DNA from: JAWPMV01 sp038527215
Lineage (GTDB): Bacteria; Bacteroidota; Bacteroidia; J057
Length of the DNA: 64,000 nucleotides
NCBI GenBank assembly: GCA_038527215.1
Contig: JBCBGC010000011.1
Span: forward strand, 25,231 to 89,230
Direction of reading: 5' to 3'
Every line of letters begins with the position of its first letter. Position 1 is the stretch's first letter. The notes beneath the pieces are model-generated. The model did not search any database, was not told the DNA's origin, and saw nothing but the letters and a program-made list of their open reading frames with translations. A program made the translations under genes and the position numbers. Shown here one piece after another: positions 25,019 to 34,199 of this stretch.

Positions 25019-25993
25019 CTATGCTTCTTCGTCCAGGGGATCAAAGTCATCACCAATGTTATCAATTTTGTCCGTGAGGTCATCGCTGAATTCCATCACG
25101 ATATCTTCATAGACACTGTAATTGACCAGGAAGGTATAAGGCACCATGAACCCGTATCCGGCGATCATCATTAGGAAGAGGATGGCGGCAGATTCTGTTA
25201 GCCCTCCGATGAGGCCAACCGTCAGCAGTACTGCGATGCTGATAATCCATACTACCAGGGTAAGTCCAAAGAAGTGAAACCACTTGCGGGTAACAATCTT
25301 CCGGCTGGTTTCCATAGCATCCCAGAAGCGCATTTTGCCCAATACAATAAAAGGTACGGTCAGTCCCCAGGCTACGCTAAAATAGATGCTGAGCAAGGTA
25401 GACACCCCGATCGCACTCAGGATACCCGTTTGGGCATAAAAAGACAGGACGGAAGTAGGATCCATGGGGTCAATCACGTCAGCAAATTCCATCATGGATA
25501 CCATGGAAAAACCCGTAATCCAGGAAGAAACAAAGAAAATCAAGCCGTAAATCACCAGAGAAATGACCAGGAACAGCGACAACTGCAAGAAGCTGTTAAA
25601 GGCCGAAAACAGGGTGCCGAATTCTTTGGTTCCAGTCTGGGAGATTTGTCTGGCGGTGGGATAGATTCCCGCCAAAACAGACAGGAACAGGCCTCCCATC
25701 GCGGCAGTCATTGCCAGGTATAGGATGATGCCGAAAATGATGGAGAAAATGCCTACATCGCCGCCGGTAGCGATAGAGCTAAAGATACCTCCTGCCACTG
25801 CGCCAACGACCAGGCCTACGACCAGTCCGCCCACGATTACCATGAGGAAGCCGATCAGTAAGTGGAAGATAAAGCCGAAAGGAAAGGCCCCGAAAAGGCT
25901 AAAGCCTTTAGATATGTATCTTCCGAAATCGAAGTTATACCCGTCTACCCAAAGCTGTTGGTACTTGGAAGGATTGTCTTCATAATTTGCCAT
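25019..25993 (-). CDS. Polytopic membrane protein of unknown function
   Basis: I start at the ATG at 25993 (324 residues), because the longer frame begins with unlikely basic sequence. The protein opens with a polar stretch (MANYEDNPSKY...) and then has about six transmembrane helices (roughly 30-60, 75-105, 130-155, 185-210, 230-255, 260-285), with a final acidic cytosolic tail. The pattern is like the Bacteroidota membrane proteins with a glycine/alanine-rich first helix pair that are sometimes compared to DUF975 or DUF4013 families, but I cannot assign it. No partner is evident. Confidence 0.8.
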   Translation of the reverse strand: MANYEDNPSKYQQLWVDGYNFDFGRYISKGFSLFGAFPFGFIFHLLIGFLMVIVGGLVVGLVVGAVAGGIFSSIATGGDVGIFSIIFGIILYLAMTAAMGGLFLSVLAGIYPTARQISQTGTKEFGTLFSAFNSFLQLSLFLVISLVIYGLIFFVSSWITGFSMVSMMEFADVIDPMDPTSVLSFYAQTGILSAIGVSTLLSIYFSVAWGLTVPFIVLGKMRFWDAMETSRKIVTRKWFHFFGLTLVVWIISIAVLLTVGLIGGLTESAAILFLMMIAGYGFMVPYTFLVNYSVYEDIVMEFSDDLTDKIDNIGDDFDPLDEEA

Positions 25994-26024
25994 AATGTGA
26001 AAAATTAAGTTGTGGTTTTTATGG

Positions 26025-26705
26025 TTATAAAGTAATTGGTTCTCCAATAGGCAAAAGATGTAACTGCTTGCCTTTGGCGGCGAAGGCATCTTTTGCGGCA
26101 TCGTGATTGATTTTCAGCACCTCCATGGTATCGTAGTGCATGCCGATGATGGTGTCGCATTGGATGAAGTCCGCGGCGATCAGGGCGTCTTCCACGCCCA
26201 TGGTGAAGTTGTCTCCAATACAGAGAAAAGCCACGTCCAGTTTGGTCTGCTCTCCGATGAGTTTCATGTCATAAGTGAGGGCAGTGTCTCCGCTATAATA
26301 AAAATTACCTCCCTGCGAGCTAATGACAAATCCCCCCGGGTTGCCGCCGGTGCTTCCATCCGGCATGGTGCTGGAGTGGATGGCATTGACATATTTTACC
26401 CGGCCAAACCCAAATTCAACACTCCCGCCATGGTTGAGCGGATGGCTGTTTTCTAACCCCTTTTTCCCAAACCAGCTGACGATTTCGTAGTTAGAAACCA
26501 ATTTGGCTCCTGTCCGCTTGGCAATCGCCTGTACGTCTGCCACGTGGTCCCCATGTCCGTGGGTAACCAAGATATAATCAGCCGGAATTTGGGTTAGATT
26601 GATATGGGCAGCTAAAGGATTGGGCGAAATGAAGGGATCAAATAAGAGGTGCGTGTCTTGAAGATGGACGCCAAAGCTGGCATGTCCGTAGTAGGTTATT
26701 TTCAT
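26025..26705 (-). CDS. Metal-dependent hydrolase, UPF0173/metallo-beta-lactamase fold
   Basis: The 226-residue protein begins MKITYYGHASFGV and carries the metal-binding motif THGHGDH (H49, H51, D53, H54), with further ligands in AIHSS and YYSGDTAL and the C-terminal IGMHYDT. This is the layout of UPF0173 metal-dependent hydrolases. The substrate is unknown. It is not obviously in an operon: it is 107 bases downstream of the histidine kinase stop, and a consensus promoter (26725-26755) lies between. Confidence 0.92.
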   Translation of the reverse strand: MKITYYGHASFGVHLQDTHLLFDPFISPNPLAAHINLTQIPADYILVTHGHGDHVADVQAIAKRTGAKLVSNYEIVSWFGKKGLENSHPLNHGGSVEFGFGRVKYVNAIHSSTMPDGSTGGNPGGFVISSQGGNFYYSGDTALTYDMKLIGEQTKLDVAFLCIGDNFTMGVEDALIAADFIQCDTIIGMHYDTMEVLKINHDAAKDAFAAKGKQLHLLPIGEPITL

Positions 26706-26724
26706 GTAGAAAGTGGCTTGGGAA

Positions 26725-26755
26725 TAAAATTATGGAATTTTTATAATATTTCAAA
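26725..26755 (-). promoter_or_regulatory. Promoter for UPF0173 hydrolase gene
   Basis: On the minus strand TTTG (26755-26752) is followed after 19 bases by TAATTTTA (26732-26725). That is seven of eight positions of TAnnTTTG at ideal spacing. The start codon is 20 bases downstream of the box. Confidence 0.6.
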
Positions 26756-26811
26756 TTGTGGAAGGAACCACCATTAGTAGTCCTTCTTTCCCAAACCCCA
26801 AGCCTCCCTGC

Positions 26812-28167
26812 TTAAAATACCAGGGTAAAAACGGTCCCTTCATTGGGGATAGAATGAAAGCGAATACTGCCCTTATGCATGCGCATAATTTGCCTGGATA
26901 AGCTGAGGCCAATGCCACTGCCTTTCTTTTTGGTCGTAAAGAATGGGATAAAAACCTTGTCCAAATATTCCAGGTCAATGCCAGGTCCATTATCCCGCAC
27001 AAACAGATGAATGCGTTTGTCGTGTTGAATTTGTGCACCGATGGTGATTTCCCCTCCGCCCTTGCCTTCGAGGGCTTCCATAGCATTTTTTACCAGGTTG
27101 ATCAGTACTTGTTCTATCAATTCGGCATCTGCCTGTATATGAGGGGAAGGCTCTGCCATTTGAATCGAGAGCTTGATGTCCCTTTTGTCCAATTCCGGCT
27201 TCAACAAGGTTCTGACCCGTTGGGCCATGTCTTCAGTAGCTACTTTCTGGAATTGAGGCTTTTGAATTTTGGTGAGGCTGCGGTAGGCATGGACAAAATG
27301 TAAGAGCCCCTTACTCCGACTTTCAATGGTCTTGATGCTATCCAGGATGTCGTCTGCATCATCTGCTTCAATCGTGCTGAATTCTACCCTTTGGCCTTTT
27401 TCGTCCGTCATCAAGCCACTCAGGACCTTGGTTAAAGAAATGATGGGCGTAACGGAATTCATGATTTCATGGGTAAGTACCCGAATCAATTTTTGCCAGG
27501 TATCCACCTCCTTGGCATCCAATTCGGAGCGGATATCGGTGAAAGACACCAATTTATAATGCTTGCCTTGCAATTTGAATTCGGTGGCTTGCAAGGCCAG
27601 GTTCAGGAGATCATCATTTACCCGGGCTTTTACGAGTTTGCTATCGCCGGTATTGATCTCTTTTACCGCTTGCAAAAGGCTTGGGTCCACCCGATCCAGA
27701 ATTTGGATGTTGCTCATATAGGGACGATCAAGCAGCTGTTGAGCCGCTTCATTCATCAATTCCACCTGTCCTTCATCCGTATAGCAAATCAAGGCCACGC
27801 TGACGTGTTCGATGACATTTTGCAGGTACTGGTAATGACTTTCTTTTTCTGCCCGGAGATCCTGGTAACTGGTGATAATTTGGTTAAAAGCATCTTTTAG
27901 CGCTACAAAAGAACGCCCTTGTTGGCCAGAGGTAAAGGTATGGGTGAAGTCCTTGTGTTTGATCGCCAGCAGGAAGGCTTCAAGATCGCGATTGGTGCGC
28001 TCGACGTATCGAATCAACTCCACGATCAGCCCGACGATTCCAGCGGTAAAAAAGATACGGGTCATAGGCCATTCGTCCTTCTCCCATACGATCATGTAGA
28101 GAAAAATAGCACCGGCCAGGATGAGCACCCGGACGACCACGTTGAATCGAAATTGGTGAAATAGCAT
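26812..28167 (-). CDS. NtrY-like membrane sensor histidine kinase
   Basis: The ATG at 28167 is chosen over an upstream TTG (451 residues). The protein has two N-terminal transmembrane helices (about 10-27 and 37-53), a HAMP-like region, a PAS-like domain (about 110-215), a dimerisation domain with the phosphorylated His in LTHEIMNS (His233), and an ATP-binding domain with an N-box, a DNGPGI box and KKKGSGIGL. It autophosphorylates on stimulus and passes the phosphate to a response regulator. None is encoded in the window, so its partner is elsewhere. It is transcribed away from the lipoprotein gene at 28314. Confidence 0.92.
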   Translation of the reverse strand: MLFHQFRFNVVVRVLILAGAIFLYMIVWEKDEWPMTRIFFTAGIVGLIVELIRYVERTNRDLEAFLLAIKHKDFTHTFTSGQQGRSFVALKDAFNQIITSYQDLRAEKESHYQYLQNVIEHVSVALICYTDEGQVELMNEAAQQLLDRPYMSNIQILDRVDPSLLQAVKEINTGDSKLVKARVNDDLLNLALQATEFKLQGKHYKLVSFTDIRSELDAKEVDTWQKLIRVLTHEIMNSVTPIISLTKVLSGLMTDEKGQRVEFSTIEADDADDILDSIKTIESRSKGLLHFVHAYRSLTKIQKPQFQKVATEDMAQRVRTLLKPELDKRDIKLSIQMAEPSPHIQADAELIEQVLINLVKNAMEALEGKGGGEITIGAQIQHDKRIHLFVRDNGPGIDLEYLDKVFIPFFTTKKKGSGIGLSLSRQIMRMHKGSIRFHSIPNEGTVFTLVF

Positions 28168-28313
28168 AAAGGAAATTTCCAAATTCCTGTAAAGAATGCA
28201 AAACTTGAGGCTTTTTTCAGCCTAATCTGACAAAAACGCCATTTTCACCCTATTCCTGAAGAAAAAAATCTAATTTATAGGGCGCATCACCCCTACTACT
28301 CAATCCTACCGTT

Positions 28314-28907
28314 ATGCGATTTCCACTTTTTCTCAGCTGTTTTCTTGGCATTTGCTTTTCTGCCTGCGGACAAAATATCCCCAATCAAGCTGCCCAAATT
28401 GGTGCCGCTGTCATGGCAGCTCCTGAATCAGAACGGGCCGCAGCGACGGTCATGGGATTCGATGCAGACAACCAACTGGTCATCATCCGGCAGGGGACCA
28501 ATAAGATGGTGTGTCTGGCAGATGATCCTCAAAAGGAGGGATTTAATGTCGCATGCTATCACCAAGACCTGGAACCCTTTATGGCTCGTGGACGGGCCTT
28601 GAGAGCTGAAGGAAAAGACAACCAGGAAATCTTTGATATTCGGGAAAAAGAGGCAAAAGAAGGAACCCTGACGATGCCGGAGCAGCCTACCACCCTGCAT
28701 ATTCTTTCCGGGGCCAATGGGCAATACCATGCAGATACCGATTCCATCAGCGGTGCCAATTACCGGTATGTAGTGTATATCCCCTGGGCCACGGCCGAAA
28801 GTTCCGGACTGCCTACCAAGCCCGTGGTGCCGGGTGGCCCCTGGATCATGGATCCGGGAACCCATCGTGCCCACATCATGATTTCGACCCCTAGAAAAGA
28901 AGAATAA
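28314..28907 (+). CDS. Lipoprotein of unknown function
   Basis: The 197-residue product has a signal peptide with a lipobox (CFSAC, Cys about 18). The mature part contains MGFDADNQLVIIRQGTNKMVCL, a helical middle and a C-terminal PGGPWIMDPGTHRAHIM segment. I remember similar unannotated lipoproteins in Bacteroidota and Acidobacteria but cannot name a function. It stands alone and converges with the DUF1080 gene with one base between stops. Confidence 0.82.
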   Translation: MRFPLFLSCFLGICFSACGQNIPNQAAQIGAAVMAAPESERAAATVMGFDADNQLVIIRQGTNKMVCLADDPQKEGFNVACYHQDLEPFMARGRALRAEGKDNQEIFDIREKEAKEGTLTMPEQPTTLHILSGANGQYHADTDSISGANYRYVVYIPWATAESSGLPTKPVVPGGPWIMDPGTHRAHIMISTPRKEE

Positions 28908-28908
28908 C

Positions 28909-29772
28909 CTAGTCTGAATACTGGCAGCTTTCCGGACGGGATTTTACGTAGTAAGCCTTATAATTGAGGGCCTGTGGGTCCATACAGCCTTCCAGGGGCA
29001 AGACCTCAATGGATTTAAAGCGGGTGGGATGGCTTTCCGCCTGAATCGCGATATACCCGCGCTTGATCGGCTGACCTGCCCGATAGAGGCTGCTATCAAA
29101 ACTCGCAATGGCCCCTCCGTCAAAATATGGCAGGCTATAGGTCATCACTTCCTCCCCGTTTACCAGATGTCTGAAGAGCGAATCTCCATACACTTCCACG
29201 GTTACCGTGACCCATTGATCCCCTAGGAAATCTGCGGAGCTTGAATTGATGCAATGGGGCCGATGGATATTGCCATTCATCGTAACGGAAGTACCGGGAG
29301 TACACAGGTTGGCCGTGCTTCTGGAATGGGTGGAATCCGCCCCCAATAATTGCACTTCCACGGATACCGGGAAATCTTGCTCCAGCCCCATACTCTGGGG
29401 AGATTGGCAGTGGAGCATCAGGCCATTGTTTCGAAAGGCCCATCCTGGCCCCTTTTCAACCTGTGCTCCTTCGAAGCGGTACACCGCCCTGATTTTGTAA
29501 TATCCAAAATCTTCTGGCGCATAAAACAGGTGCCCGAAATTGCCGGCGAAAGTGTCATGCTCGGTATAGTCTACCAAGAGGGTGCTATCCATTACCTTAA
29601 AGGTATTGCGCCAGTTTTCTCCCGTAGGATAACCGGTAAACTTCGGAGTCCACCCTGCCAGGTTTTCTCCATTGAATAAGGGTTTCCACGTTTCCACATG
29701 CGGGTCTTGGGCAGGTTGACAGGCCACCAGCAAAGCGAACAGAGAGAGGAGGCAAAAGCCTTGATACTTCAT
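28909..29772 (-). CDS. DUF1080 (3-keto-disaccharide hydrolase-type) lipoprotein
   Basis: The 287-residue protein has a lipobox signal (LLVAC, Cys about 18) and a DUF1080 domain across most of its length, starting with WKPLFNGENLAGW (about 29-41) and including GPGWAFRNNGLMLHCQSP and YIAIQAESHPTRFKSIEVLPL. The domain has a concanavalin-like jellyroll fold, and characterised relatives hydrolyse 3-keto-glycosides. An extra Cys-containing tail (GCMDPQALNYKAYY...) follows the fold. It probably acts on the outer side of the envelope. Its substrate is unknown. Confidence 0.9.
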   Translation of the reverse strand: MKYQGFCLLSLFALLVACQPAQDPHVETWKPLFNGENLAGWTPKFTGYPTGENWRNTFKVMDSTLLVDYTEHDTFAGNFGHLFYAPEDFGYYKIRAVYRFEGAQVEKGPGWAFRNNGLMLHCQSPQSMGLEQDFPVSVEVQLLGADSTHSRSTANLCTPGTSVTMNGNIHRPHCINSSSADFLGDQWVTVTVEVYGDSLFRHLVNGEEVMTYSLPYFDGGAIASFDSSLYRAGQPIKRGYIAIQAESHPTRFKSIEVLPLEGCMDPQALNYKAYYVKSRPESCQYSD

Positions 29773-29983
29773 GTATGCAGGGGATTTAGGCTGGGTAGTA
29801 AGGGGATTAAATTGGTCTGGAAAATAAGAAATTTTCCGCTCGGCAAAATACGATTTCTCAGATTTTGGCGTATATTGATGGTAACTGAGGTCCTCTTAGT
29901 GTATTCTTTTCCCACCTACTTAATGGATTTATACCATCCCCAATTGGGGATTTCATACCTATTTACCCATTAACTAATCCGCT

Positions 29984-30502
29984 ATGAGACAAACCCTAAA
30001 ACCTATTTTCCTCAGCCTTTGCCTGATCCTTTTCGCCTTTACCGGTATAAAGGCCCAGGCAGGGATGGAACTCAATCCTAATGCTGAGCAAGACATCGAA
30101 TTCGTGGTTGAATTTATTCAAGCAGCCATTGCCGCTGATGAAGAGAAAATCAGAGGGGCCTGCCATGATGAAGCCATGGGATATGGCCCCACCGTCAAGG
30201 ATTCCGCTGACCTCAGTACCTTCATCAAAGTTCGCCAGCAAGCCGTAAAAAACCTCCCGGGAGGTGAATTTAAGTCTGGGCCTGCCATGTCAGTGATCGT
30301 GGCTGAAGGGGGGATGGCTGGAACCTGGGTATTCAACTGGGGCGTAGTAGAAACGCCGATGAAAGATGGAGATCCCGCAGAAATGATGGTTCATGTGGTC
30401 ACCCGTCTGATTGAGGGAAAAGTTGAACGCTGGTTCGCCTACTTCGATAATGCCTATATGATGGAGAGACTGGGGTATAAATTTACCCCTCCAGGAGAGT
30501 AA
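29984..30502 (+). CDS. Exported NTF2/SnoaL-like protein
   Basis: The 172-residue product has a signal peptide (about 1-25, ending IKAQA) and a SnoaL/NTF2-like alpha+beta domain: an opening helix (DIEFVVEFIQAAIAADEEK), a conserved middle with GTWVFNWG, and the final strands VTRLIEGKVERWFAYFD. NTF2-like folds serve as small binding or catalytic domains, so the family gives no specific role. A hairpin terminator follows, so it appears monocistronic. Confidence 0.82.
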   Translation: MRQTLKPIFLSLCLILFAFTGIKAQAGMELNPNAEQDIEFVVEFIQAAIAADEEKIRGACHDEAMGYGPTVKDSADLSTFIKVRQQAVKNLPGGEFKSGPAMSVIVAEGGMAGTWVFNWGVVETPMKDGDPAEMMVHVVTRLIEGKVERWFAYFDNAYMMERLGYKFTPPGE

Positions 30503-30524
30503 ACAAGCCTTTAAGACGTATATG

Positions 30525-30555
30525 CCTCCTTCCTGCTTATGGGAAGGAGGTTTTT
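30525..30555 (+). terminator. Rho-independent terminator
   Basis: A nine-pair stem (CCTCCTTCC at 30525-30533 with GGAAGGAGG at 30542-30550) is followed by five T bases. It ends the NTF2-like transcript and argues against a start for the next gene upstream of 30560. Confidence 0.85.
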
Positions 30556-30581
30556 GTTTGCATTTTCGCCAAGTTTGCGGC

Positions 30582-31436
30582 ATGGATAAAAAAGCCGTGA
30601 TCGCACTATTAAGTGCAACTGTTTTGCTGGGGTCAAGCGGGGTCTTTATCAAACAGGTGGATATGCCCGCCAGTTCGCTGAGCTTCATTCGCATGGGGGT
30701 ACCGCTGGCTCTGGTAAGCCTCTATTTAATTGCTACCCGGAAAGCCATCTTTGCCACGGCCACCCGAACCCTTTGGCTGGCCTCAGGCCTCAATGCCCTG
30801 AGAATGGCCTTCTTTTTTACGGCCTACATTTTCACCACCATCAGCAATGCGGTCCTGGTATCCTACACCTGGCCCATCTTCGCGGCTGTTTTCAGCTTTT
30901 TTATCCTTAAAGAACAACTGAGCTTAAGACAGGGAGGCTTATTGTTCCTTTCCTTTATGGGCATTGTACTGGTCTACATCAATGAAGAATTACATTTTCA
31001 GAACCGGGATTTCATTGGGATGACCGCAGCGCTGGCTTCCGCCATGGGCTATGCCCTGAGCATCGTTTTGTTTAAAAAAGAAGCGGGGAAGTATGCGCCG
31101 CAGGAAATGGTCTTTTACCAAAACTTCCTGGGTGCCTTTATTTTCCTTCCTTTCTTTCTGCTCCATCGGCCCTGGCCAGCCTGGTGGGAAGGAGGACTGA
31201 TTGCGACCTACGCCTTTTTGATCGGATTGGTAGGATTCGGGCTGTTTTTCTACGCCTTGAAACGGCTGCCGGCTACCCAGGCTGCCATGCTTTCTTATGT
31301 GGAAATCATCAGTGCCCTGGCATTTGGGATTTTTTTACTGGGAGAAAAACTCAGCTGGAATGTGATCGCTGGTGGAAGTTTAATTGTGCTGAGCAGTGCC
31401 TTACTCAGGCTGTATCCTGGAACAGGCAGGACTTGA
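30582..31436 (+). CDS. EamA/DMT-family transporter
   Basis: I start at ATG 30582 (MDKKAVIALLSATVLLG, 284 residues) because an upstream in-frame start would lie within the preceding terminator. The protein has about ten transmembrane helices in two EamA halves (about 5-130 and 150-280) with typical motifs such as SYTWPIFAAVFSFFILKE and SYVEIISALAFGIFLLGEKL. DMT transporters export or import small metabolites. The substrate here is not evident. Confidence 0.9.
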   Translation: MDKKAVIALLSATVLLGSSGVFIKQVDMPASSLSFIRMGVPLALVSLYLIATRKAIFATATRTLWLASGLNALRMAFFFTAYIFTTISNAVLVSYTWPIFAAVFSFFILKEQLSLRQGGLLFLSFMGIVLVYINEELHFQNRDFIGMTAALASAMGYALSIVLFKKEAGKYAPQEMVFYQNFLGAFIFLPFFLLHRPWPAWWEGGLIATYAFLIGLVGFGLFFYALKRLPATQAAMLSYVEIISALAFGIFLLGEKLSWNVIAGGSLIVLSSALLRLYPGTGRT

Positions 31437-31482
31437 TTCCTTGGCTGGCTTCCAGTATCTTATGACAAATACTACTACTATC

Positions 31483-33108
31483 ATGTTTAGGCACACATTG
31501 CGCTCAATTTCTTCTGCTATTTTGGTTTGGGGTATGCTGGCTTGTTCAGGACCTCCTGCCACTCAGGAAGCCCATCTGGGAGAGATTAGCATTGAAGTAA
31601 CGGGTTTAGCCTCTGCCAAGCCCTCCTTTCAGGAAGGCCTGTTACTTCTCCATAGTTTCGAATATGAAGACGCCCGCACGGCCTTTCTGCAGGCCCAGGG
31701 GAAGGACGCCCATTTTGCCATGGCATATTGGGGGGAGGCCCTTTCCTATCACCATACCCTTTGGGATCGGCAGGATTATGATGCCGGGGTCGCAGCTTTG
31801 TCTAAAATAAAAGCCCTGGAAAGAGAAGGACTAACCGAAAGTCTCAGCCCTTTAGAGAAAGAGCTTATTGCCGGAGCCAACATTCTTTATGGGGAAGGCA
31901 GTCGCCTGGATAGAAATCGAGCCTACGCAGACTTTATGGCTAAGCTTTTCAAAGCCAATCCTAAAAACCATGAGGTAGCTTCCTTTTATGCCCTGGCCTT
32001 GCTGGGGTCTGTGCCGGAAGGAAGGGGACGGGACTATGCGGTTTATGAGAAAGGAGCCAAAATCGCTCAGGGAATTCTGAACGAAAATCCCAAACACCCC
32101 GGGGCCCTCCATTACCTGATTCATAGCTATGACGATCCTGACCATGCCCCTATGGCTCTCGAGGCCGCCAATAGCTATTCAAAAGTGGCCCCTGACGCTG
32201 CCCACGCCCTGCACATGCCTTCGCATATTTATGTGGCCCTGGGCATGTGGGACGAAGTGGTCAGTTCCAATATTGCCTCTTATGAAGCGAGTGAAAAACG
32301 GATGGAAAGAATGGAGCTGGGCAACCAGGGCCGGAGTTATCACGCGCTTGACTGGCTCATGTACGGGCAGTTACAAAAAGGCAATTGGGCTGCCTGTGAG
32401 AAAATCATGCAGGATATGCAATCCTACGCCCGTGCTACCCCCACTTACAGAGCCCGGGATTACTGGGTACATATGATAGGAACTTATGCGGTTGCCCTGG
32501 ACAACTGGGAGGAAAACTGGATGCACGATACCCTTAGAACGGAGGATTTATCCTTGCCGACCAGAGGGATCGTAGCCTACATAAAAGGGCGAAAAGCCGC
32601 CTTGCAAAAAGATGCAGGGGGCTTAGCGGAAGCGATCCAAAGCCTGGCTTTGGCTCGGCAGGCAGCCATCCTGCAAAAAACCGAAGGAGGAGGGACGAAT
32701 TGTAGTTCCTACGCTGGCCGCCCTGCCAACCAATTGCAGATTGACATGGCCGAAATTGTAGAAATGGAATTGTTGGCCCTCCAGGCAACTCAAGAAGGCA
32801 AGTTGGAAGAAGCCGATCAGATCCTCAAAGACGCCATGGCACTAGACCGTACCTTGAATTACTCTTTTGGTCCTCCGGAGGTGGTAAAGCCTATTTATGA
32901 GGCTTATGGGGATTGGCTTATGGCACAGGATAGGGTAGAGGAGGCGGAAAAAGCCTATCGGGAGTGCCTGAATCGAACGCCTCAACGTCGCTTGACCTTG
33001 CTGGGCCTCGCCAAAGCACTGGAAAAGCAAGAACAAAGCGGGCCGGCTGATTCCCTGCGGCAAGTCGTGGCCAGCTTTGAAGCGGCTACCATTGCCCTAC
33101 AACCATAA
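31483..33108 (+). CDS. TPR lipoprotein, TTC38-like
   Basis: I choose ATG 31483 (541 residues), which gives a lipobox signal (WGMLAC, Cys about 19). ATG 31462 is an alternative. Residues 40-130 contain a paired-helix opening (SFQEGLLLLHSFEYEDARTA, then FAMAYWGEALSYHHTLW). The HALHMPSHIYVALGMWDE block (about 240-257) and later TPRs resemble TTC38-type proteins of Bacteroidota and Proteobacteria. The family function is unknown. It starts 46 bases after the DMT transporter, possibly as a second cistron. Confidence 0.85.
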   Translation: MFRHTLRSISSAILVWGMLACSGPPATQEAHLGEISIEVTGLASAKPSFQEGLLLLHSFEYEDARTAFLQAQGKDAHFAMAYWGEALSYHHTLWDRQDYDAGVAALSKIKALEREGLTESLSPLEKELIAGANILYGEGSRLDRNRAYADFMAKLFKANPKNHEVASFYALALLGSVPEGRGRDYAVYEKGAKIAQGILNENPKHPGALHYLIHSYDDPDHAPMALEAANSYSKVAPDAAHALHMPSHIYVALGMWDEVVSSNIASYEASEKRMERMELGNQGRSYHALDWLMYGQLQKGNWAACEKIMQDMQSYARATPTYRARDYWVHMIGTYAVALDNWEENWMHDTLRTEDLSLPTRGIVAYIKGRKAALQKDAGGLAEAIQSLALARQAAILQKTEGGGTNCSSYAGRPANQLQIDMAEIVEMELLALQATQEGKLEEADQILKDAMALDRTLNYSFGPPEVVKPIYEAYGDWLMAQDRVEEAEKAYRECLNRTPQRRLTLLGLAKALEKQEQSGPADSLRQVVASFEAATIALQP

Positions 33109-33139
33109 AAAAGAGGCCATGGAAAATTCCATGACCTCG
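33107..33139 (-). terminator. Terminator of the duplicated exported-protein gene
   Basis: A stem of GAGG/CCTC and CATGGAA/TTCCATG (one mismatch) at 33113-33138 is followed on the minus strand by six T bases. It lies about 20 bases beyond the stop at 33159, at the junction with the convergent TPR lipoprotein gene. Confidence 0.8.
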
Positions 33140-33158
33140 AGTTAAGCGATCAAGTGCT

Positions 33159-33983
33159 TTATTCCTCTAGAACGGACATCATTTGGTACATGTCTGCCCG
33201 AACCACCTTCCGATGCTTATTGGGGTTGGTTTCCATATATTTTTTGCGCGCGGCTTCATCTTTGTGAGCTTTCTCCACCAAGCCTTCGGTATCAGGGGGA
33301 TATTGCTCCAGAGATTTATAAACATCCATGGTGATGTAATTGTATCCGTACGAGCTACCTCCGGGGATAGCCCTACCCATCATAAACCAGGCCTGCATAC
33401 GACCAGCATTGACCGCTTCCTGATGGACAGGACGATATAGGTCCATTTCCATTTTTACGTAAGCTGAGGCACTGCCTACGCTCTGCATATGGTTCATGAC
33501 GATGTAGTCGCCTACCGGGCTTCCTGCTTCATCAGGATTCTCTGTTCGGGCAATGGTGTAAAATACCTCTCCTTTTACCAACTTCCGGCTAGCTTCTGTG
33601 GCGGCCAGTTTTTTGGCAATGTCGGCACTGGGATGAACTTTCTTGGCGATCGCTTCGAGGTCGTCATAAGTCATTTCCGCTTGAGCGAGATCCTTGTAGA
33701 CATTAATGGTGATATAATCATATTCCACCGCGCTTCCATAAGGATATACTCTTCTCATCAGGCCCCAGTCAAGGAGTTTTCCTTGCTTCTGCCGTTCGGC
33801 ATGGATCGGCTTCCAAAATTTTTCTTCAAGTTCCATAGCCCCGTCTCCGGTGGTCTTCATGTAATCGATAGAGATGAGGACCGACTGGGTATCATCGTCC
33901 TGGGCTAACAAGGGCTGGAGGCCAAAAAGGCATACCAAAATCAGGGCTCCAAAACTGGAACAGGTAATTCTTAGGTTTTTCAT
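33159..33983 (-). CDS. Exported protein with two similar alpha/beta modules
   Basis: The 274-residue product has a signal peptide (1-28, ending LLAQ). Its mature part contains two related halves: residues about 38-100 (IDYMKTTGDGAMELEEKFWKP...) and 155-230 (VMNHMQSVGSASAYVKMEMD...). Both contain a helix ending in a WKPIH/YRPVH-like motif, a MRRVYP/MGRAIP segment, and a YDYITINVYK/YNYITMDVYK strand. This looks like a duplication of a ferredoxin-like (dimeric alpha/beta barrel) unit. I do not recognise a specific family, and ligand or enzyme activity is unknown. Confidence 0.82.
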   Translation of the reverse strand: MKNLRITCSSFGALILVCLFGLQPLLAQDDDTQSVLISIDYMKTTGDGAMELEEKFWKPIHAERQKQGKLLDWGLMRRVYPYGSAVEYDYITINVYKDLAQAEMTYDDLEAIAKKVHPSADIAKKLAATEASRKLVKGEVFYTIARTENPDEAGSPVGDYIVMNHMQSVGSASAYVKMEMDLYRPVHQEAVNAGRMQAWFMMGRAIPGGSSYGYNYITMDVYKSLEQYPPDTEGLVEKAHKDEAARKKYMETNPNKHRKVVRADMYQMMSVLEE

Positions 33984-34148
33984 CTTAATGGTTAGATTAG
34001 GGTGAATGAATCGCTTCGGGAAAAGAATACCTTTCTGATTATTAATAAGTTAGTAAAATAAATTCCGGAATTTCAAATTTTTTGCCAAAAGCAGTAATTG
34101 TTCCCTTCTTGTCAAATCAGGTATTTTTACGGTAGCATGTTTAACACG

Positions 34149-34184
34149 AAAAGCCCGGATATCTTGGGGATATTCGGGCTTTTG
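34149..34184. terminator. Hairpin downstream of NTF2-like gene
   Basis: The arms AAAAGCCCGGATAT and ATATTCGGGCTTTT pair over 14 positions with one wobble, and the flanking A and T tracts give it terminator form on both strands. It follows the stop at 34200. Confidence 0.8.
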
Positions 34185-34199
34185 AGAAGCGGGAGTGGC

